A stretch of DNA of 64,000 nucleotides from DAOVRL01 sp023128595 (GTDB lineage Bacteria; Planctomycetota; Phycisphaerae; Sedimentisphaerales; Anaerobacaceae): contig DAOVRL010000001.1 of NCBI GenBank assembly GCA_030628155.1, positions 1 through 64,000 of the forward strand, written 5' to 3'. A program made the translations under genes and the position numbers. Each line of letters starts with the position of its first letter. The stretch's first letter is position 1. Positions 34,686 to 43,992 of this stretch are shown one piece after another. The notes beneath the pieces are model-generated. The model saw only the letters and a list, made by a program, of their open reading frames with translations, made no database searches and was not told the DNA's origin.

Positions 34686-35717
34686 TTATGGCTCCAACAC
34701 GATTTTGAGCAAATTCTCCTCGGCCTTGAGCAGGCGGTCGAAGGCACGAGGTCCCTGGCTTAACGGCAGAACCTCGCTGATTAACGGCTCGACGTCAATT
34801 TTGCCCGAAGCGACAAGGTCTATACAGTCGCCGAATTCGCCGCTGCTGGCGTAAGAACCGGTGAAGGTCAGCTCCCTTGCGACCAATTCCTGGGGATTGA
34901 ACTCGGCCCGCGACTCCAAATTCCCAACGGCGACCACATACCCGCCTGTCTTTGTGATCGAGATTGCCTCCTGAAAAGTCCCGGCAAAACCGACTGCCTC
35001 AAACGTTACATTCGCTCCCCTACCGTCCGTTTCCTTGAGAATCGCCTCTTTCAGGTCTGTCTTGGCGGGATTCACGACTTTGTCGGCCCCGAGCTTTTTT
35101 GCCACGCCCAGGCGAAATTCGTTGGTATCGCACGCAATGACCTTGGCAGGACCTCGAAGCCTGACGGCCTGGAGAATGAAAAGTCCTATTGTCCCGGCCC
35201 CTATGACCGCGACCGTATCGTCGGGCGTTATGGGGGCCCTGCTCGCAGCGTGCACACCTATCGAGACCGGCTCGAGAAGGGCCGCCTGGACAAATGACAC
35301 ATTGTCCGGGATATTCGAGACAATCCACCACGGCACCGCGACATATTCGGCGAAAGCACCGTGCCTCTTGAAATCGCCCGTGGAAACACCAAGCACCTGC
35401 CGTTTTTCACAGCGATTGAATCGCCCTTCTCGGCACGGTGGGCACTGATTGCAATAAACCGTCGAATCGAAGCAAACCCTGTCGCCCTGCTCGAAATCTT
35501 TGACATTTCTCCCGAGCCCCTCAACGATCCCCGCAGCTTCGTGGCCCATAATCAGAGGCGGAATTCTCCTGCCCGTCTCGCCCGTCGAGCCATGGACGTC
35601 CGAGCCGCAAATCCCGCAGGCCTTGACGCCAACGAGCACCTCGTCGTCGCCCACGGCAGGGTCGGGGAAATCCGAATATTCAAAACTGTGTGGTCCGGTA
35701 TAGATTAGCGCCTTCAA
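34686..35717 (-). CDS. Zinc-dependent alcohol (polyol) dehydrogenase
   Basis: 343 aa, medium-chain dehydrogenase. Catalytic zinc ligands are in GICGSDVHGS (Cys) and GHEAAG (His, Glu); the structural zinc site CNQCPPCREGRFNRC has four Cys. The NAD-binding region is VAVIGAGTIGLFILQAV with DTNEFRLGVAKKLGAD. It resembles sorbitol/L-iditol or threonine dehydrogenases. It is first in a two-gene operon with the SDR, behind its own promoter, and divergent from the GH38 operon. Confidence 0.9.
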   Translation of the reverse strand: MKALIYTGPHSFEYSDFPDPAVGDDEVLVGVKACGICGSDVHGSTGETGRRIPPLIMGHEAAGIVEGLGRNVKDFEQGDRVCFDSTVYCNQCPPCREGRFNRCEKRQVLGVSTGDFKRHGAFAEYVAVPWWIVSNIPDNVSFVQAALLEPVSIGVHAASRAPITPDDTVAVIGAGTIGLFILQAVRLRGPAKVIACDTNEFRLGVAKKLGADKVVNPAKTDLKEAILKETDGRGANVTFEAVGFAGTFQEAISITKTGGYVVAVGNLESRAEFNPQELVARELTFTGSYASSGEFGDCIDLVASGKIDVEPLISEVLPLSQGPRAFDRLLKAEENLLKIVLEP

Positions 35718-35754
35718 TCAAGTATCTCCATTAAACAGTGCGAATCGGCCTGAT

Positions 35755-35783
35755 TATATTGCAGCATCCGCGGCCTGTCCACC
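35755..35783 (-). promoter_or_regulatory. Sigma70-like promoter of the dehydrogenase pair
   Basis: On the minus strand: TGGACA (35783-35778), 17-bp spacer, TATAAT (35760-35755), 37 bp before the zinc dehydrogenase start. The remaining part of the 270-bp divergent gap contains a small CGGGCA-N4-TGCCCG hairpin near 35.9 kb and a purine-rich stretch before the GH38 start; no promoter is obvious for the plus strand. Confidence 0.6.
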
Positions 35784-35987
35784 TCTTTCGTCAGCAGCAT
35801 ACTGTGTTTCATTGGCCTCCGCGCCCACGGAAAGTAGGGAAAACTCATTGGATTCGGGCACAAATTTCAGGTATTATCACAGTTTCGTTGCTCGGGCAGA
35901 GTTGCCCGGCAGAGGTGATTCCGGATAACCTCGTAAATGCGTACAGCCTGACTGTGAGAACGTTAAACAGAAGAAGGGGCAAACAAA

Positions 35988-38900
35988 ATGGAACGCTCAA
36001 GATCGAAAAAGACTCTGATATTGTCGCTGCTGCTGTGCGTATGCCTGTCGTGGCCGGCTGCGGGCCAAACCAAGCTGCTCTGGCAGATTGGCAAGATAGA
36101 CAACAATACCGCTGAGTTCGCGATTGGTCCCGACATGAGCAACCAGTACTCTGTGAGGTTTCCTCACGGTGCACTGTTCGTGGCTGACCAGTCCGACCCG
36201 AAGCAGGACTGGCCGTACATCCAGCCTGGACCGGCCGACGTCTGGGCCGGCAGCAAGAGTCACACGTTCAGAATTCTCTTCGGTCTCAAGAAGCCGCCAA
36301 ATACGGGCAAATGCAGGCTCGTTCTCGACTTCGTGGATACCCACAGCTCCAAACCACCAACGCTGGCGATCAAAATCAACGACGCGTCCTTCGATCGCCA
36401 ATTGCCCCGAGGTGCCGGCGACACGTCGGCGTTTGGGCAACCTGAGAAGGGCCGCGAACACACTGAGACCGTCGATTTCCCGGCAAACACCCTCAAGACG
36501 GGCACTAACGAGATCAGCATCACCTCGGCAGAGGGCAGTTGGATTCTGTATGACTACGTGGCCCTGAAGGTGCCGAGTGGTGTTGAAAAAGGGCCGTTGG
36601 ATACTGTGAACAAGCTTCTCGGTGTCGATACCCAGCCGTATCTTGTGGAGCATACCGACGGCAAGCTCTATCAGCCGGTGCTCGCCTCTGTCCTGCACAT
36701 CGGCGGGCCGGCTGAGGCCTCGGTCGCCGTCAACGGCGCCGAACGCCTCGAGCACTCGCTCAAGTCAGGCTTCAAGGTCATCGAAGGGCTCGCCCCGGCG
36801 GTCAAGAGCGCCACTTCCGTAAACGTGGATGTCAAAGTCGCCGGCAAATCACTTGGCAAACGGACCCTGACAATAAATCCGATTCGAAAGTGGGAGGTGT
36901 ACCTGCTGCACCATTCGCACGTGGACATCGGTTATACGCACGTGCAGACGGATGTTGTGCGCATGCACTGGGAGTATTTCGAGCAGGTGATCGAGCTTGC
37001 GCGCAAGACGGCGGACTATCCGGCCGGGGCACAGTTCAAGTGGAACGTAGAGGTGCTCTGGGCGGTGGACAGTTACCTCAAGCAGGCCTCCGAAGAAAAG
37101 CGGAAAGAATTCATCGAAGCGGTCAAGAAGGGGTGGATCGCCCTGGATGCCCTGTACGGCAACGAGCTTACGGCCCTGTGCCGGCCGGAGGAGCTAATCC
37201 GGCTGGTCGGATATGCACAGAAGCTGAGGCAGCAGTACGGCGTGAAGATCGATTCGGCCATGATTACCGATGTGCCCGGCTATACGTGGGGTATAGTGCC
37301 GGTGCTGGCGCAGAGCGGGGTGAAGTACTTCTCGGTCGGGCCCAATCGCGGGCACAGGATAGGGTACACGCTGTCGGAATGGGGCGACAAGCCCTTCTAC
37401 TGGGAGGGGCCTTCCGGAAAGGAGAATATCCTCTGCTGGGTGGCGGGTGAGGGATATTCGCTCTTCCACAGCGGGCGTCTCGACGGCGGCAGACTCCTCA
37501 AATACCTCAAACGCCTGGAGGAATCGAAGTATCCGTACGATATGCTTCAGGTTCGCTACTCAATTGGCGGCGACAACGGCCCGCCTGACCCGGGGCTGAG
37601 CGACTTCGTTAAGAAATGGAACGAGAAATACGCCTACCCGAAGCTGATTGTCTCGACGGCCAGCGAGATGTGCCGGGAGTTCGAGCGCCGATACGGCGGC
37701 AAGATTCCCAAGGCCCGCGGCGACTTTACGCCCTACTGGGAGGACGGGGCAGGGTCGTCTGCGCGCGAAACGGCGCTGAACCGCGCCGCCGCCGAGCGGC
37801 TCGTACAGGCTGAGGCCTTATATGCAATGCTCAATCCAACCGGTTACCTGGCTGATGAGTTCTACGAGGCCTGGCGCAACGTCATTCTCTACGATGAGCA
37901 TACGTGGGGGGCGCACTGCAGTATAAGTCAGCCGGACAGTGATTTCACCAAGGCGCAGTGGAAAATCAAGCAGGCCTTTGCCCTCGACGCCGATGCACAG
38001 TCCCGCAACCTGCTCGACGACTCACTGGCCAAGCACCGGAGTTCGGCGAAGAAAGTAAAGGCCGTGGATGTGTTCAATACGTGCTCGTGGCCCCGCACCG
38101 ACCTTGTCGTCATCCCCAAACACTGGCAACCCGCCGGCGTCATCGTGTTCAGTGCTAAAGGCGGAGCCGTTCCCACTGGGCGTCTATCCACCGGCGAAAT
38201 TGCTTTTATCGCGCGAGACATCCCGCCGTTTGCCGGCAAACGCTTCACTCTGAAAACACCTGGTCTACTCGGTATGAGGGTGCCAGGACCGACCAAAGCG
38301 ACCCCTCCGACGGTTTTCAACTCGCGCCTGACTGTTACGCTTGATGAGAAGACCGGTTCGATCATCAGCCTCAAACACAGAGACGTGTCTGTCGATCTCG
38401 CCGCAGGCGGAAAAGGGATCGGGCTTAACGACTACTTCTATGTAGCCGGTAGGGACCCGAAGGAGCTCCAGCGTGACGGTCCGGTCACAATTACTGTAAA
38501 AGAGTCCAGCCTGCTCGTAGCTTCGCTGCTTGTAACTTCTGATGCACCGGGCTGCCACAAGCTTACTCGTGAGATCCGCCTGATCGGTGGGCTGGAGCGT
38601 GTGGATATCATCGACACCATCGACAAGAAGAAGATATACAAGCAGGAGGCGGTGCATCTGGCGTTTGCCTTTAATGTGCCGAATGGCGTGATGCGGATGG
38701 ATGTTCCGTGGGGTGTGGTTCGGCCGGAGGCGGACCAATTAGCCGGGGCGTGCAAGAATTACTTCACCGTGCAGCGATGGGTGGATGTGTCCAACGAGAA
38801 TTTCGGCGTGACGTTGGCGACGGTGGACGCCCCGCTGATTGAAGTCGGCGCTATTACAAACGACCCGCGGGGAGGCGTCGGCTGGATCAAGAAGCTCGAG

Positions 38901-39350
38901 CCGACGACGACGCTCTATTCATACGTGATGAACAATTACTGGGAGACGAACTACAAGGCGGGGCAGGAGGGTCCGACGGTGTTCCGGTACTCGCTTCGGC
39001 CTCACGGGAAATTCGATTCGGCGGCGGCTGCACGATTCGGGGTCGAGCGGAGTCAGCCGTTAATCGTTGTGCCGGTCGACGAAGGGGCCGAGTTGCAGGT
39101 CCCGGTTCTTAGCGTCGAGCCGGCCGAGGTGATTGTTACGGCGTTTAAGCCGAGCGAGGACGGCAAGGCGCGGATAGTTCGGCTCTTCAATGCTTCAGAG
39201 AAGAATTGCAGGGCGAAAATTATGTGGGGCGAGGCGCCAGAGTCGGTCTGGCTGAGCAATCTTGCCGAGCAGCCCGTTTCGCAGGTCAAAGGGCCGGTCG
39301 AATTGGCTGGACACGAGTTCGTTACGCTGAGAGTGCCGTTACGCAGATAG
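35988..39350 (+). CDS. GH38 alpha-mannosidase-like protein with N-terminal PL4-type domain
   Basis: 1120 aa with a signal peptide (ILSLLLCVCLSWPAAGQ). Residues about 28-200 resemble the CBM-like third domain of PL4 rhamnogalacturonan lyases (TFRILFGLKKPP, RLVLDFVDTHSSKP, TLAIKINDASF, GSWILYDYVAL). The GH38 catalytic part follows: HHSHVDIGYT with His311 and Asp313 for zinc, TDVPGYTWG with nucleophile Asp428, and later EHTWGAHCSISQPD. The C-terminal 450 residues are beta-sandwich domains typical of GH38. It probably releases a sugar from a complex plant or algal glycan outside the cytoplasm. It starts an operon with a URO-D-like gene and a Na+/solute symporter. Confidence 0.83.
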   Translation: MERSRSKKTLILSLLLCVCLSWPAAGQTKLLWQIGKIDNNTAEFAIGPDMSNQYSVRFPHGALFVADQSDPKQDWPYIQPGPADVWAGSKSHTFRILFGLKKPPNTGKCRLVLDFVDTHSSKPPTLAIKINDASFDRQLPRGAGDTSAFGQPEKGREHTETVDFPANTLKTGTNEISITSAEGSWILYDYVALKVPSGVEKGPLDTVNKLLGVDTQPYLVEHTDGKLYQPVLASVLHIGGPAEASVAVNGAERLEHSLKSGFKVIEGLAPAVKSATSVNVDVKVAGKSLGKRTLTINPIRKWEVYLLHHSHVDIGYTHVQTDVVRMHWEYFEQVIELARKTADYPAGAQFKWNVEVLWAVDSYLKQASEEKRKEFIEAVKKGWIALDALYGNELTALCRPEELIRLVGYAQKLRQQYGVKIDSAMITDVPGYTWGIVPVLAQSGVKYFSVGPNRGHRIGYTLSEWGDKPFYWEGPSGKENILCWVAGEGYSLFHSGRLDGGRLLKYLKRLEESKYPYDMLQVRYSIGGDNGPPDPGLSDFVKKWNEKYAYPKLIVSTASEMCREFERRYGGKIPKARGDFTPYWEDGAGSSARETALNRAAAERLVQAEALYAMLNPTGYLADEFYEAWRNVILYDEHTWGAHCSISQPDSDFTKAQWKIKQAFALDADAQSRNLLDDSLAKHRSSAKKVKAVDVFNTCSWPRTDLVVIPKHWQPAGVIVFSAKGGAVPTGRLSTGEIAFIARDIPPFAGKRFTLKTPGLLGMRVPGPTKATPPTVFNSRLTVTLDEKTGSIISLKHRDVSVDLAAGGKGIGLNDYFYVAGRDPKELQRDGPVTITVKESSLLVASLLVTSDAPGCHKLTREIRLIGGLERVDIIDTIDKKKIYKQEAVHLAFAFNVPNGVMRMDVPWGVVRPEADQLAGACKNYFTVQRWVDVSNENFGVTLATVDAPLIEVGAITNDPRGGVGWIKKLEPTTTLYSYVMNNYWETNYKAGQEGPTVFRYSLRPHGKFDSAAAARFGVERSQPLIVVPVDEGAELQVPVLSVEPAEVIVTAFKPSEDGKARIVRLFNASEKNCRAKIMWGEAPESVWLSNLAEQPVSQVKGPVELAGHEFVTLRVPLRR

Positions 39351-39359
39351 GAGAGCGAA

Positions 39360-40577
39360 ATGACATCACGCGAGCGAATCCTGGCGGCATTGGAGCACCG
39401 CGAGGGCGACCGAGTTCCGATCGATTTTTCCGGGCATCGGTCGTCGGGTATAGCGGCGATTGCGTATGCGAAGCTGCGAGAGTATCTGGGGCTTGCCGCA
39501 AGGCCGATTCGCGTTTACGACGTTATACAGCAATTGGCGATTGTCGATGAGGACGTCCTTGAGAGATTCGCCGTGGACACCATTGAGCTGGGCCGAGGCT
39601 TTGCACTCGATGACGAATCCTGGTCGCCGTGGGTTTTGCCGGATGCGACGGCCTGTTTTGTGCCCGCCTGGACACGAATCGAGAGGGACGAAGGGCGGTG
39701 GGTGATTCGGTCGCCGAGTGGCAGAGTGCTGGCCCAGATGCCGGAGGGGACATTATATTTCGAGCAGACGTATTATCCTTTTCTCGAAGGACAGGACAAT
39801 CCGGAGGCAATTCGCGATGCGCTCGAAGAGTCCATGTGGACGTCGGTCGCGGCTCCGCCCGGGCCGATTGACGACGAGGCGCTTTCCGAAGGGGCCAAGC
39901 AGTTACGCAGGAAAACGGAGCGGGCGATAATAGGCTTATTCGGAGGCAACCTCTTTGAGATGGGGCAGTTCCTTTATCGCAACGACCAATTCATGATGTT
40001 GCTGGCCTCTGAGCCGCGGCGGGCGCACCGTTTTCTCGATGCGCTCGTCGAGATCCATTTGGCCAACTTGGAGCGGTTCTTAGGGGCAGTCGGCGAATAC
40101 ATCGATATCATTCTCTTCGGTGACGATCTTGGGATGCAGACGGGCCCTATGATTTCGCCGGCGATGTACCGAGAGTTCTTTAAGCCGCGGCACAAGCTGC
40201 TCTGGAACCGGGCAAAAGAGCTGGCCGATGCGAAGGTGATGCTCCATTGCTGTGGAGGAGTTCGCGAGCTGCTCGACGATTTGATCGAGGCCGGCCTTGA
40301 CGCTATCAACCCTGTGCAGATTAGCTGCACCGGGATGGATGCCGCTGAGCTAAAGGCCCAGTTCGGCTCGCGTCTGACCTTCTGGGGCGGCGGATGTGAC
40401 ACGAGGGATCTGCTGGCGAACGGCACCCCGCAGCAGGTCGCCGAGCACGTCAGAGAGCAGGTCAAGATACTTGGTCCCGGCGGAGGATTCGTCTTTCAGC
40501 AGGTGCACAATATCCTGGCAAACGTGCCGCCGGAGAATATCGTCGCGATGTTCGACGCGGTGAACGATGCTTCTTAG
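39360..40577 (+). CDS. URO-D/MtaA-like methyltransferase family protein
   Basis: 405 aa; GGAG precedes the start, 9 bp after the GH38 gene. Characteristic segments are MTSRERILAALEHREGDRVPIDF at the N-terminus, FGDDLGMQTGPMISPAMYREFFKP, VMLHCCGGVRELLDDLIEAG and FWGGGCDTRDLL, with His/Cys residues that bind zinc in the corrinoid methyltransferases of this superfamily. Position between a GH38 enzyme and a sugar symporter indicates a part in sugar breakdown, perhaps removal of O-methyl groups. No corrinoid protein gene is adjacent. Confidence 0.82.
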   Translation: MTSRERILAALEHREGDRVPIDFSGHRSSGIAAIAYAKLREYLGLAARPIRVYDVIQQLAIVDEDVLERFAVDTIELGRGFALDDESWSPWVLPDATACFVPAWTRIERDEGRWVIRSPSGRVLAQMPEGTLYFEQTYYPFLEGQDNPEAIRDALEESMWTSVAAPPGPIDDEALSEGAKQLRRKTERAIIGLFGGNLFEMGQFLYRNDQFMMLLASEPRRAHRFLDALVEIHLANLERFLGAVGEYIDIILFGDDLGMQTGPMISPAMYREFFKPRHKLLWNRAKELADAKVMLHCCGGVRELLDDLIEAGLDAINPVQISCTGMDAAELKAQFGSRLTFWGGGCDTRDLLANGTPQQVAEHVREQVKILGPGGGFVFQQVHNILANVPPENIVAMFDAVNDAS

Positions 40578-40595
40578 GCCGTAGCGAAGAATTAC

Positions 40596-42401
40596 ATGAG
40601 CTTGATAGACTTCTGTATAGTCGTCTTTTACTTCTGCGTTGTTATTGGCCTGGGTTTCTGGTATCGCAAGCGCGCATCCAAGAACCTCGGGGCTTACTTT
40701 CTGGGGGGCAAGCGGATTCACTGGCTGGGCCTGGCAATGTCCGGCTCGGTGTCCAATTTCGATATTACCGGGACGATGTGGATCATTTCGATCCTGTACG
40801 TCCTCGGGTTCAAGTCGATGTGGCATCACTGGATGTGGGGGTTTTTGATGGGCGCCTTTTTCTTAGGGTATATGGGCAAATGGGTTCGGCGCTCCAACGT
40901 GATGACGGCGGCCGAGTGGATGAAAACGCGCTTTGGCAGCGGCGCCGGGGGGAACCTGGCCCGGACCGCCTACGCGCTTATGGCGGTGCTTACTCTGGCC
41001 AGCTTTGTGGGCTACGCCTTTCAGGGGATCGGCAAGTTTGCCTCGGTATATATTCCGTTAGAGTTGCTTGCCGAGCATACGTCTATCGGCTGGCTCCAGC
41101 AAATGCTCACAACGCACGAAGCCGACGTACTGGCCCTGACGATAATCAGCGCTACGACGCTCTACGTCATTCTCGGCGGACTTTACAGCGTGGTTGTAAC
41201 CGATGTCATCCAGACGGTGATACTGACGCTGGCCGGCATTTTTATTGCCTATATCGCCTGGTCGAAGCTGACGCCGGAATTCCTGGCTCAGTTGCCCGAA
41301 GGCTGGGCTTCATTAAGCGTACCGTGGCGGATAGAGGAATTTGCCGGGACGAAGGATGCCGGCTTTGAGCTATTCGGCGCCCTTGTGATTGTCTGGGTCG
41401 TCAAGGGGCTGCTGCTCAACGCCGGCGGGCCGGCGCAGATGTACGACTTCCAGCGATTTTTAGCGGCTCGTGACGCCCGCGACGCAGCGAAGGTCGGCGC
41501 CGCCTGGAGCGTGTTTTTGATAGTCCGCTGGGCGATGGTGGTCGGGATCGCCCTGCTGGCCCTCACCGGAGCTGCCGGCGTCACGGACAGGGAGAAGGTG
41601 ATGCCGATTGTGCTGGCCGATTTCCTGCCGGTCGGAATCAAGGGCATTGTGATAGCCGGGCTGTTAGCGGCGTTTATGTCAACGTTCAGCTCGACGGTCA
41701 ACAGCGGGGCATCCTTCATAGTCCGCGATATCTGGCAGCCTTACTTTCGTCCAAAGGCTTCCGACAAAGAATCCGTGCGGTTCAGCTATCTGGCCACGCT
41801 TCTGTTGGTTATCATCGGCGTGGCAATTGGTTTTAAGGCCAAATCCATTGCCGAGATATGGAACTGGATGATGATGGAGCTGGGCGCAGGCGTGGTGATG
41901 CCGAATGTCCTTCGATGGTACTGGTGGCGGATGAACGGCTGGGGCTACTCGCTCGGCATATTTGTGGGAATCGGCCTGGCTTTAGCAGGCTTATTCGTTG
42001 GCGGCGTGCCGTCTTTCGTTACGTTTCCCGTGATCTGCGCCGCTTCACTGGCGGCAAGCATAATTGGCTCGCTGGCCACCCGCCCGGTGAGCCAGGATGT
42101 CTCAATTTCGTTTTACCGGTCTGTTCGGCCGTTCGGCCTGTGGGGCCCGGTTCGCAAACAAGCCGAATTGTCGGCGCAAGAGCCGGCATCAAAGTCTGAG
42201 AACGTGTCGCTGACAATTCTTAACGTTGTTCTTGCTATGGTTGCGATTTGCGGGCTGTACTTGTTCCCGATGTACCTGGTCGGGCATTGGTACGGCAAAT
42301 CAATGATGTCGCTCGCCGTGGCGCTTGGGGCCATCGCGGTGCTTAGGTTTACATGGTATCCGAATCTGCCCGCTAAGCGGTCGTCCGAGGAGAAGCAGTA
42401 G
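40596..42401 (+). CDS. Sodium:solute symporter (SSS family)
   Basis: 601 aa with about 13-14 hydrophobic helices. SSS features include KNLGAYFLGGKRIHWLGLAMSGSVSNFD near the N-terminus, LYVILGGLYSVVVTDVIQT in the core and AAFMSTFSSTVNSGASFIVRDIW, where the Na+-coordinating Ser/Thr sit. The close link with GH38 and the URO-D-like gene suggests import of the released sugar. A C-terminal extension with extra helices is present. Confidence 0.9.
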   Translation: MSLIDFCIVVFYFCVVIGLGFWYRKRASKNLGAYFLGGKRIHWLGLAMSGSVSNFDITGTMWIISILYVLGFKSMWHHWMWGFLMGAFFLGYMGKWVRRSNVMTAAEWMKTRFGSGAGGNLARTAYALMAVLTLASFVGYAFQGIGKFASVYIPLELLAEHTSIGWLQQMLTTHEADVLALTIISATTLYVILGGLYSVVVTDVIQTVILTLAGIFIAYIAWSKLTPEFLAQLPEGWASLSVPWRIEEFAGTKDAGFELFGALVIVWVVKGLLLNAGGPAQMYDFQRFLAARDARDAAKVGAAWSVFLIVRWAMVVGIALLALTGAAGVTDREKVMPIVLADFLPVGIKGIVIAGLLAAFMSTFSSTVNSGASFIVRDIWQPYFRPKASDKESVRFSYLATLLLVIIGVAIGFKAKSIAEIWNWMMMELGAGVVMPNVLRWYWWRMNGWGYSLGIFVGIGLALAGLFVGGVPSFVTFPVICAASLAASIIGSLATRPVSQDVSISFYRSVRPFGLWGPVRKQAELSAQEPASKSENVSLTILNVVLAMVAICGLYLFPMYLVGHWYGKSMMSLAVALGAIAVLRFTWYPNLPAKRSSEEKQ

Positions 42402-42567
42402 TTGGAAAACAAAGAACAGCCCGGCTGAAATTGACCGAGACTGTGCCATCTACAAAAGAATTGAGAAAGTTCGAAATTGCCGCGTCCCAACACGTCTGTA
42501 ATTGTAAGGTGTGCCGCAAAAGCCAGGAATAAGTTGAAAATTAGGGACGGATTTGAAGGAGTACGAA

Positions 42568-43806
42568 ATGGGCAAGGCCAAACCTGTGGTGGTATTGGCG
42601 TTTCTGTCAGTGGTGTTGGCGTCATCAGCGATTGTGGCCGGCCAGGAGGCTGAATGGCCCTGCTGGCGGGGACCAAACCGGGACGGCAAGTCTCCGGATA
42701 CGAATCTGCTCAAGCGATGGCCCCAAGGCGGACCGGAGCTGCTTTGGCAGGTCAATGGACTGGGTGGCGGCTTTTCCACTGTTGCCGTAACCGGAGGCGC
42801 CGTGTACATCACCGGCGACGTCGGCGACAAGCTGATCCTGTTTGCCTTTGATATGAACGGCAAGCCGAAATGGAAGGTGCCGGTCGATAAGGCATGGACG
42901 ACGAGTCATGCGGGGTCGCGCTCGACACCTACGATCGACAGCGGGCGGCTGTACCTCTTGTCCGGTAACGGTGTGCTCGTGTGTATGGACCCGAAGAGCG
43001 GCGAGCTCAACTGGTCGAAGAATATGAGAGATTTCGGCGGCAGGTCGGGCGGATGGGGCTACGCCGAGTCGGTCCTGATTTACAACGACTTGGCTATAGT
43101 CAAGCCCGGCGGCGAGAGCTGTATCGTCGCGCTCAACAAGGCAAGCGGGGAGATTGTCTGGAAAAGCACGGGTTTCAACGCCGGGCCGGAATACAGCTCC
43201 TGTTACCCGTTTGATTATGCAAATACGTCCGTCATTACGACAGGGACGCGATCAGGCATCGTGGGCATCTCGGCGAAGACAGGCGAATTTCTCTGGTTGA
43301 ACAATTGGAGCGCCCGCAATACGGCAAACTGCCCCGATCCTCAGTATGCCGATGGGTATGTGTTCTGGGCCAACGGCTACGGCAAAGGCGGTATATGTTT
43401 GAAACTGACCGCCCCAGACGGCAAGGTCGCTGCTGAGGAGGCCTGGACAACGAAGGGCATGGATTGCCACCACGGCGGCTACATCATTCACGAAGGATAT
43501 ATCTACGGCAACAATGGCGGCGGTTGGTCGTGCCTGGAGCTCAAGAGCGGCAAGGTTATGTGGAAAGAGAAAGCCGTGGGCAAGGGTTCGCTGTGCTTCG
43601 CCGACGGGATGCTCTATCTCTTCGGAGAAAGCGGCGGCAAAGCCGCTCTGGCGACGTGCTCGGCCGAAGGTATGGAGGTTAGAGGCAATGTCACCGTCGA
43701 GGGCAGCGGCCCAAGCTGGGCGCATCCGGTCGTAATAGGCGGCAGGCTCTACCTGAGATACGCAGACAACCTCTACTGCTTCAGCGTAAACGCCGGCCAA
43801 ATATAG
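42568..43806 (+). CDS. Exported PQQ-like beta-propeller protein
   Basis: 412 aa from ATG 42568, which has AAGGAG at 42556-42561; an in-frame TTG at 42553 lies before that site. A signal peptide (VVVLAFLSVVLASSAIVAGQ) is followed by WPCWRGPNRDGKSPDTNLL, the typical opening of planctomycete PQQ-like repeat proteins, then blades such as GKPKWKVPVD, GELNWSKNM, GEIVWKSTGF and GKVMWKEKAV. There is no evidence of a bound quinone; BamB-like scaffolding or sensing is equally possible. It may be transcribed with the upstream symporter operon (166-bp gap). Confidence 0.85.
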   Translation: MGKAKPVVVLAFLSVVLASSAIVAGQEAEWPCWRGPNRDGKSPDTNLLKRWPQGGPELLWQVNGLGGGFSTVAVTGGAVYITGDVGDKLILFAFDMNGKPKWKVPVDKAWTTSHAGSRSTPTIDSGRLYLLSGNGVLVCMDPKSGELNWSKNMRDFGGRSGGWGYAESVLIYNDLAIVKPGGESCIVALNKASGEIVWKSTGFNAGPEYSSCYPFDYANTSVITTGTRSGIVGISAKTGEFLWLNNWSARNTANCPDPQYADGYVFWANGYGKGGICLKLTAPDGKVAAEEAWTTKGMDCHHGGYIIHEGYIYGNNGGGWSCLELKSGKVMWKEKAVGKGSLCFADGMLYLFGESGGKAALATCSAEGMEVRGNVTVEGSGPSWAHPVVIGGRLYLRYADNLYCFSVNAGQI

Positions 43807-43922
43807 CCGCCGACCGGCCACAAGAACAAGCTCAAGCGCATCTCGAGCCCACATCGTCCATTCCACGAACGTAAAGTAGCCGTGAGAGGCGTTGTGGGAG
43901 ATTCTGTGGGCTGGTTCAGGTG

Positions 43923-43969
43923 AAAAAAAAGGGCTGCAAGCGCCGATTGAATCGGAACTCACAGCCCTT
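43923..43969 (-). terminator. Rho-independent terminator of the PEP-CTERM gene
   Basis: On the minus strand AGGGCTG (from 43968) pairs with CAGCCCT and is followed by T8 (43930-43923). The loop contains a second hairpin, CCGATT-G-AATCGG. It lies directly after the stop of the PEP-CTERM gene at 43993. On the plus strand there is no T-run, so it acts in one direction only. Confidence 0.8.
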
Positions 43970-43992
43970 AGATTTCGGCTTAGTCACCGCCG

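Noticed and set aside
35997..36755. A 252-codon minus-strand frame opposite the GH38 gene
   Set aside because: It is a mirror of GC-rich codon usage in the GH38 gene; no family resemblance and no start signal.
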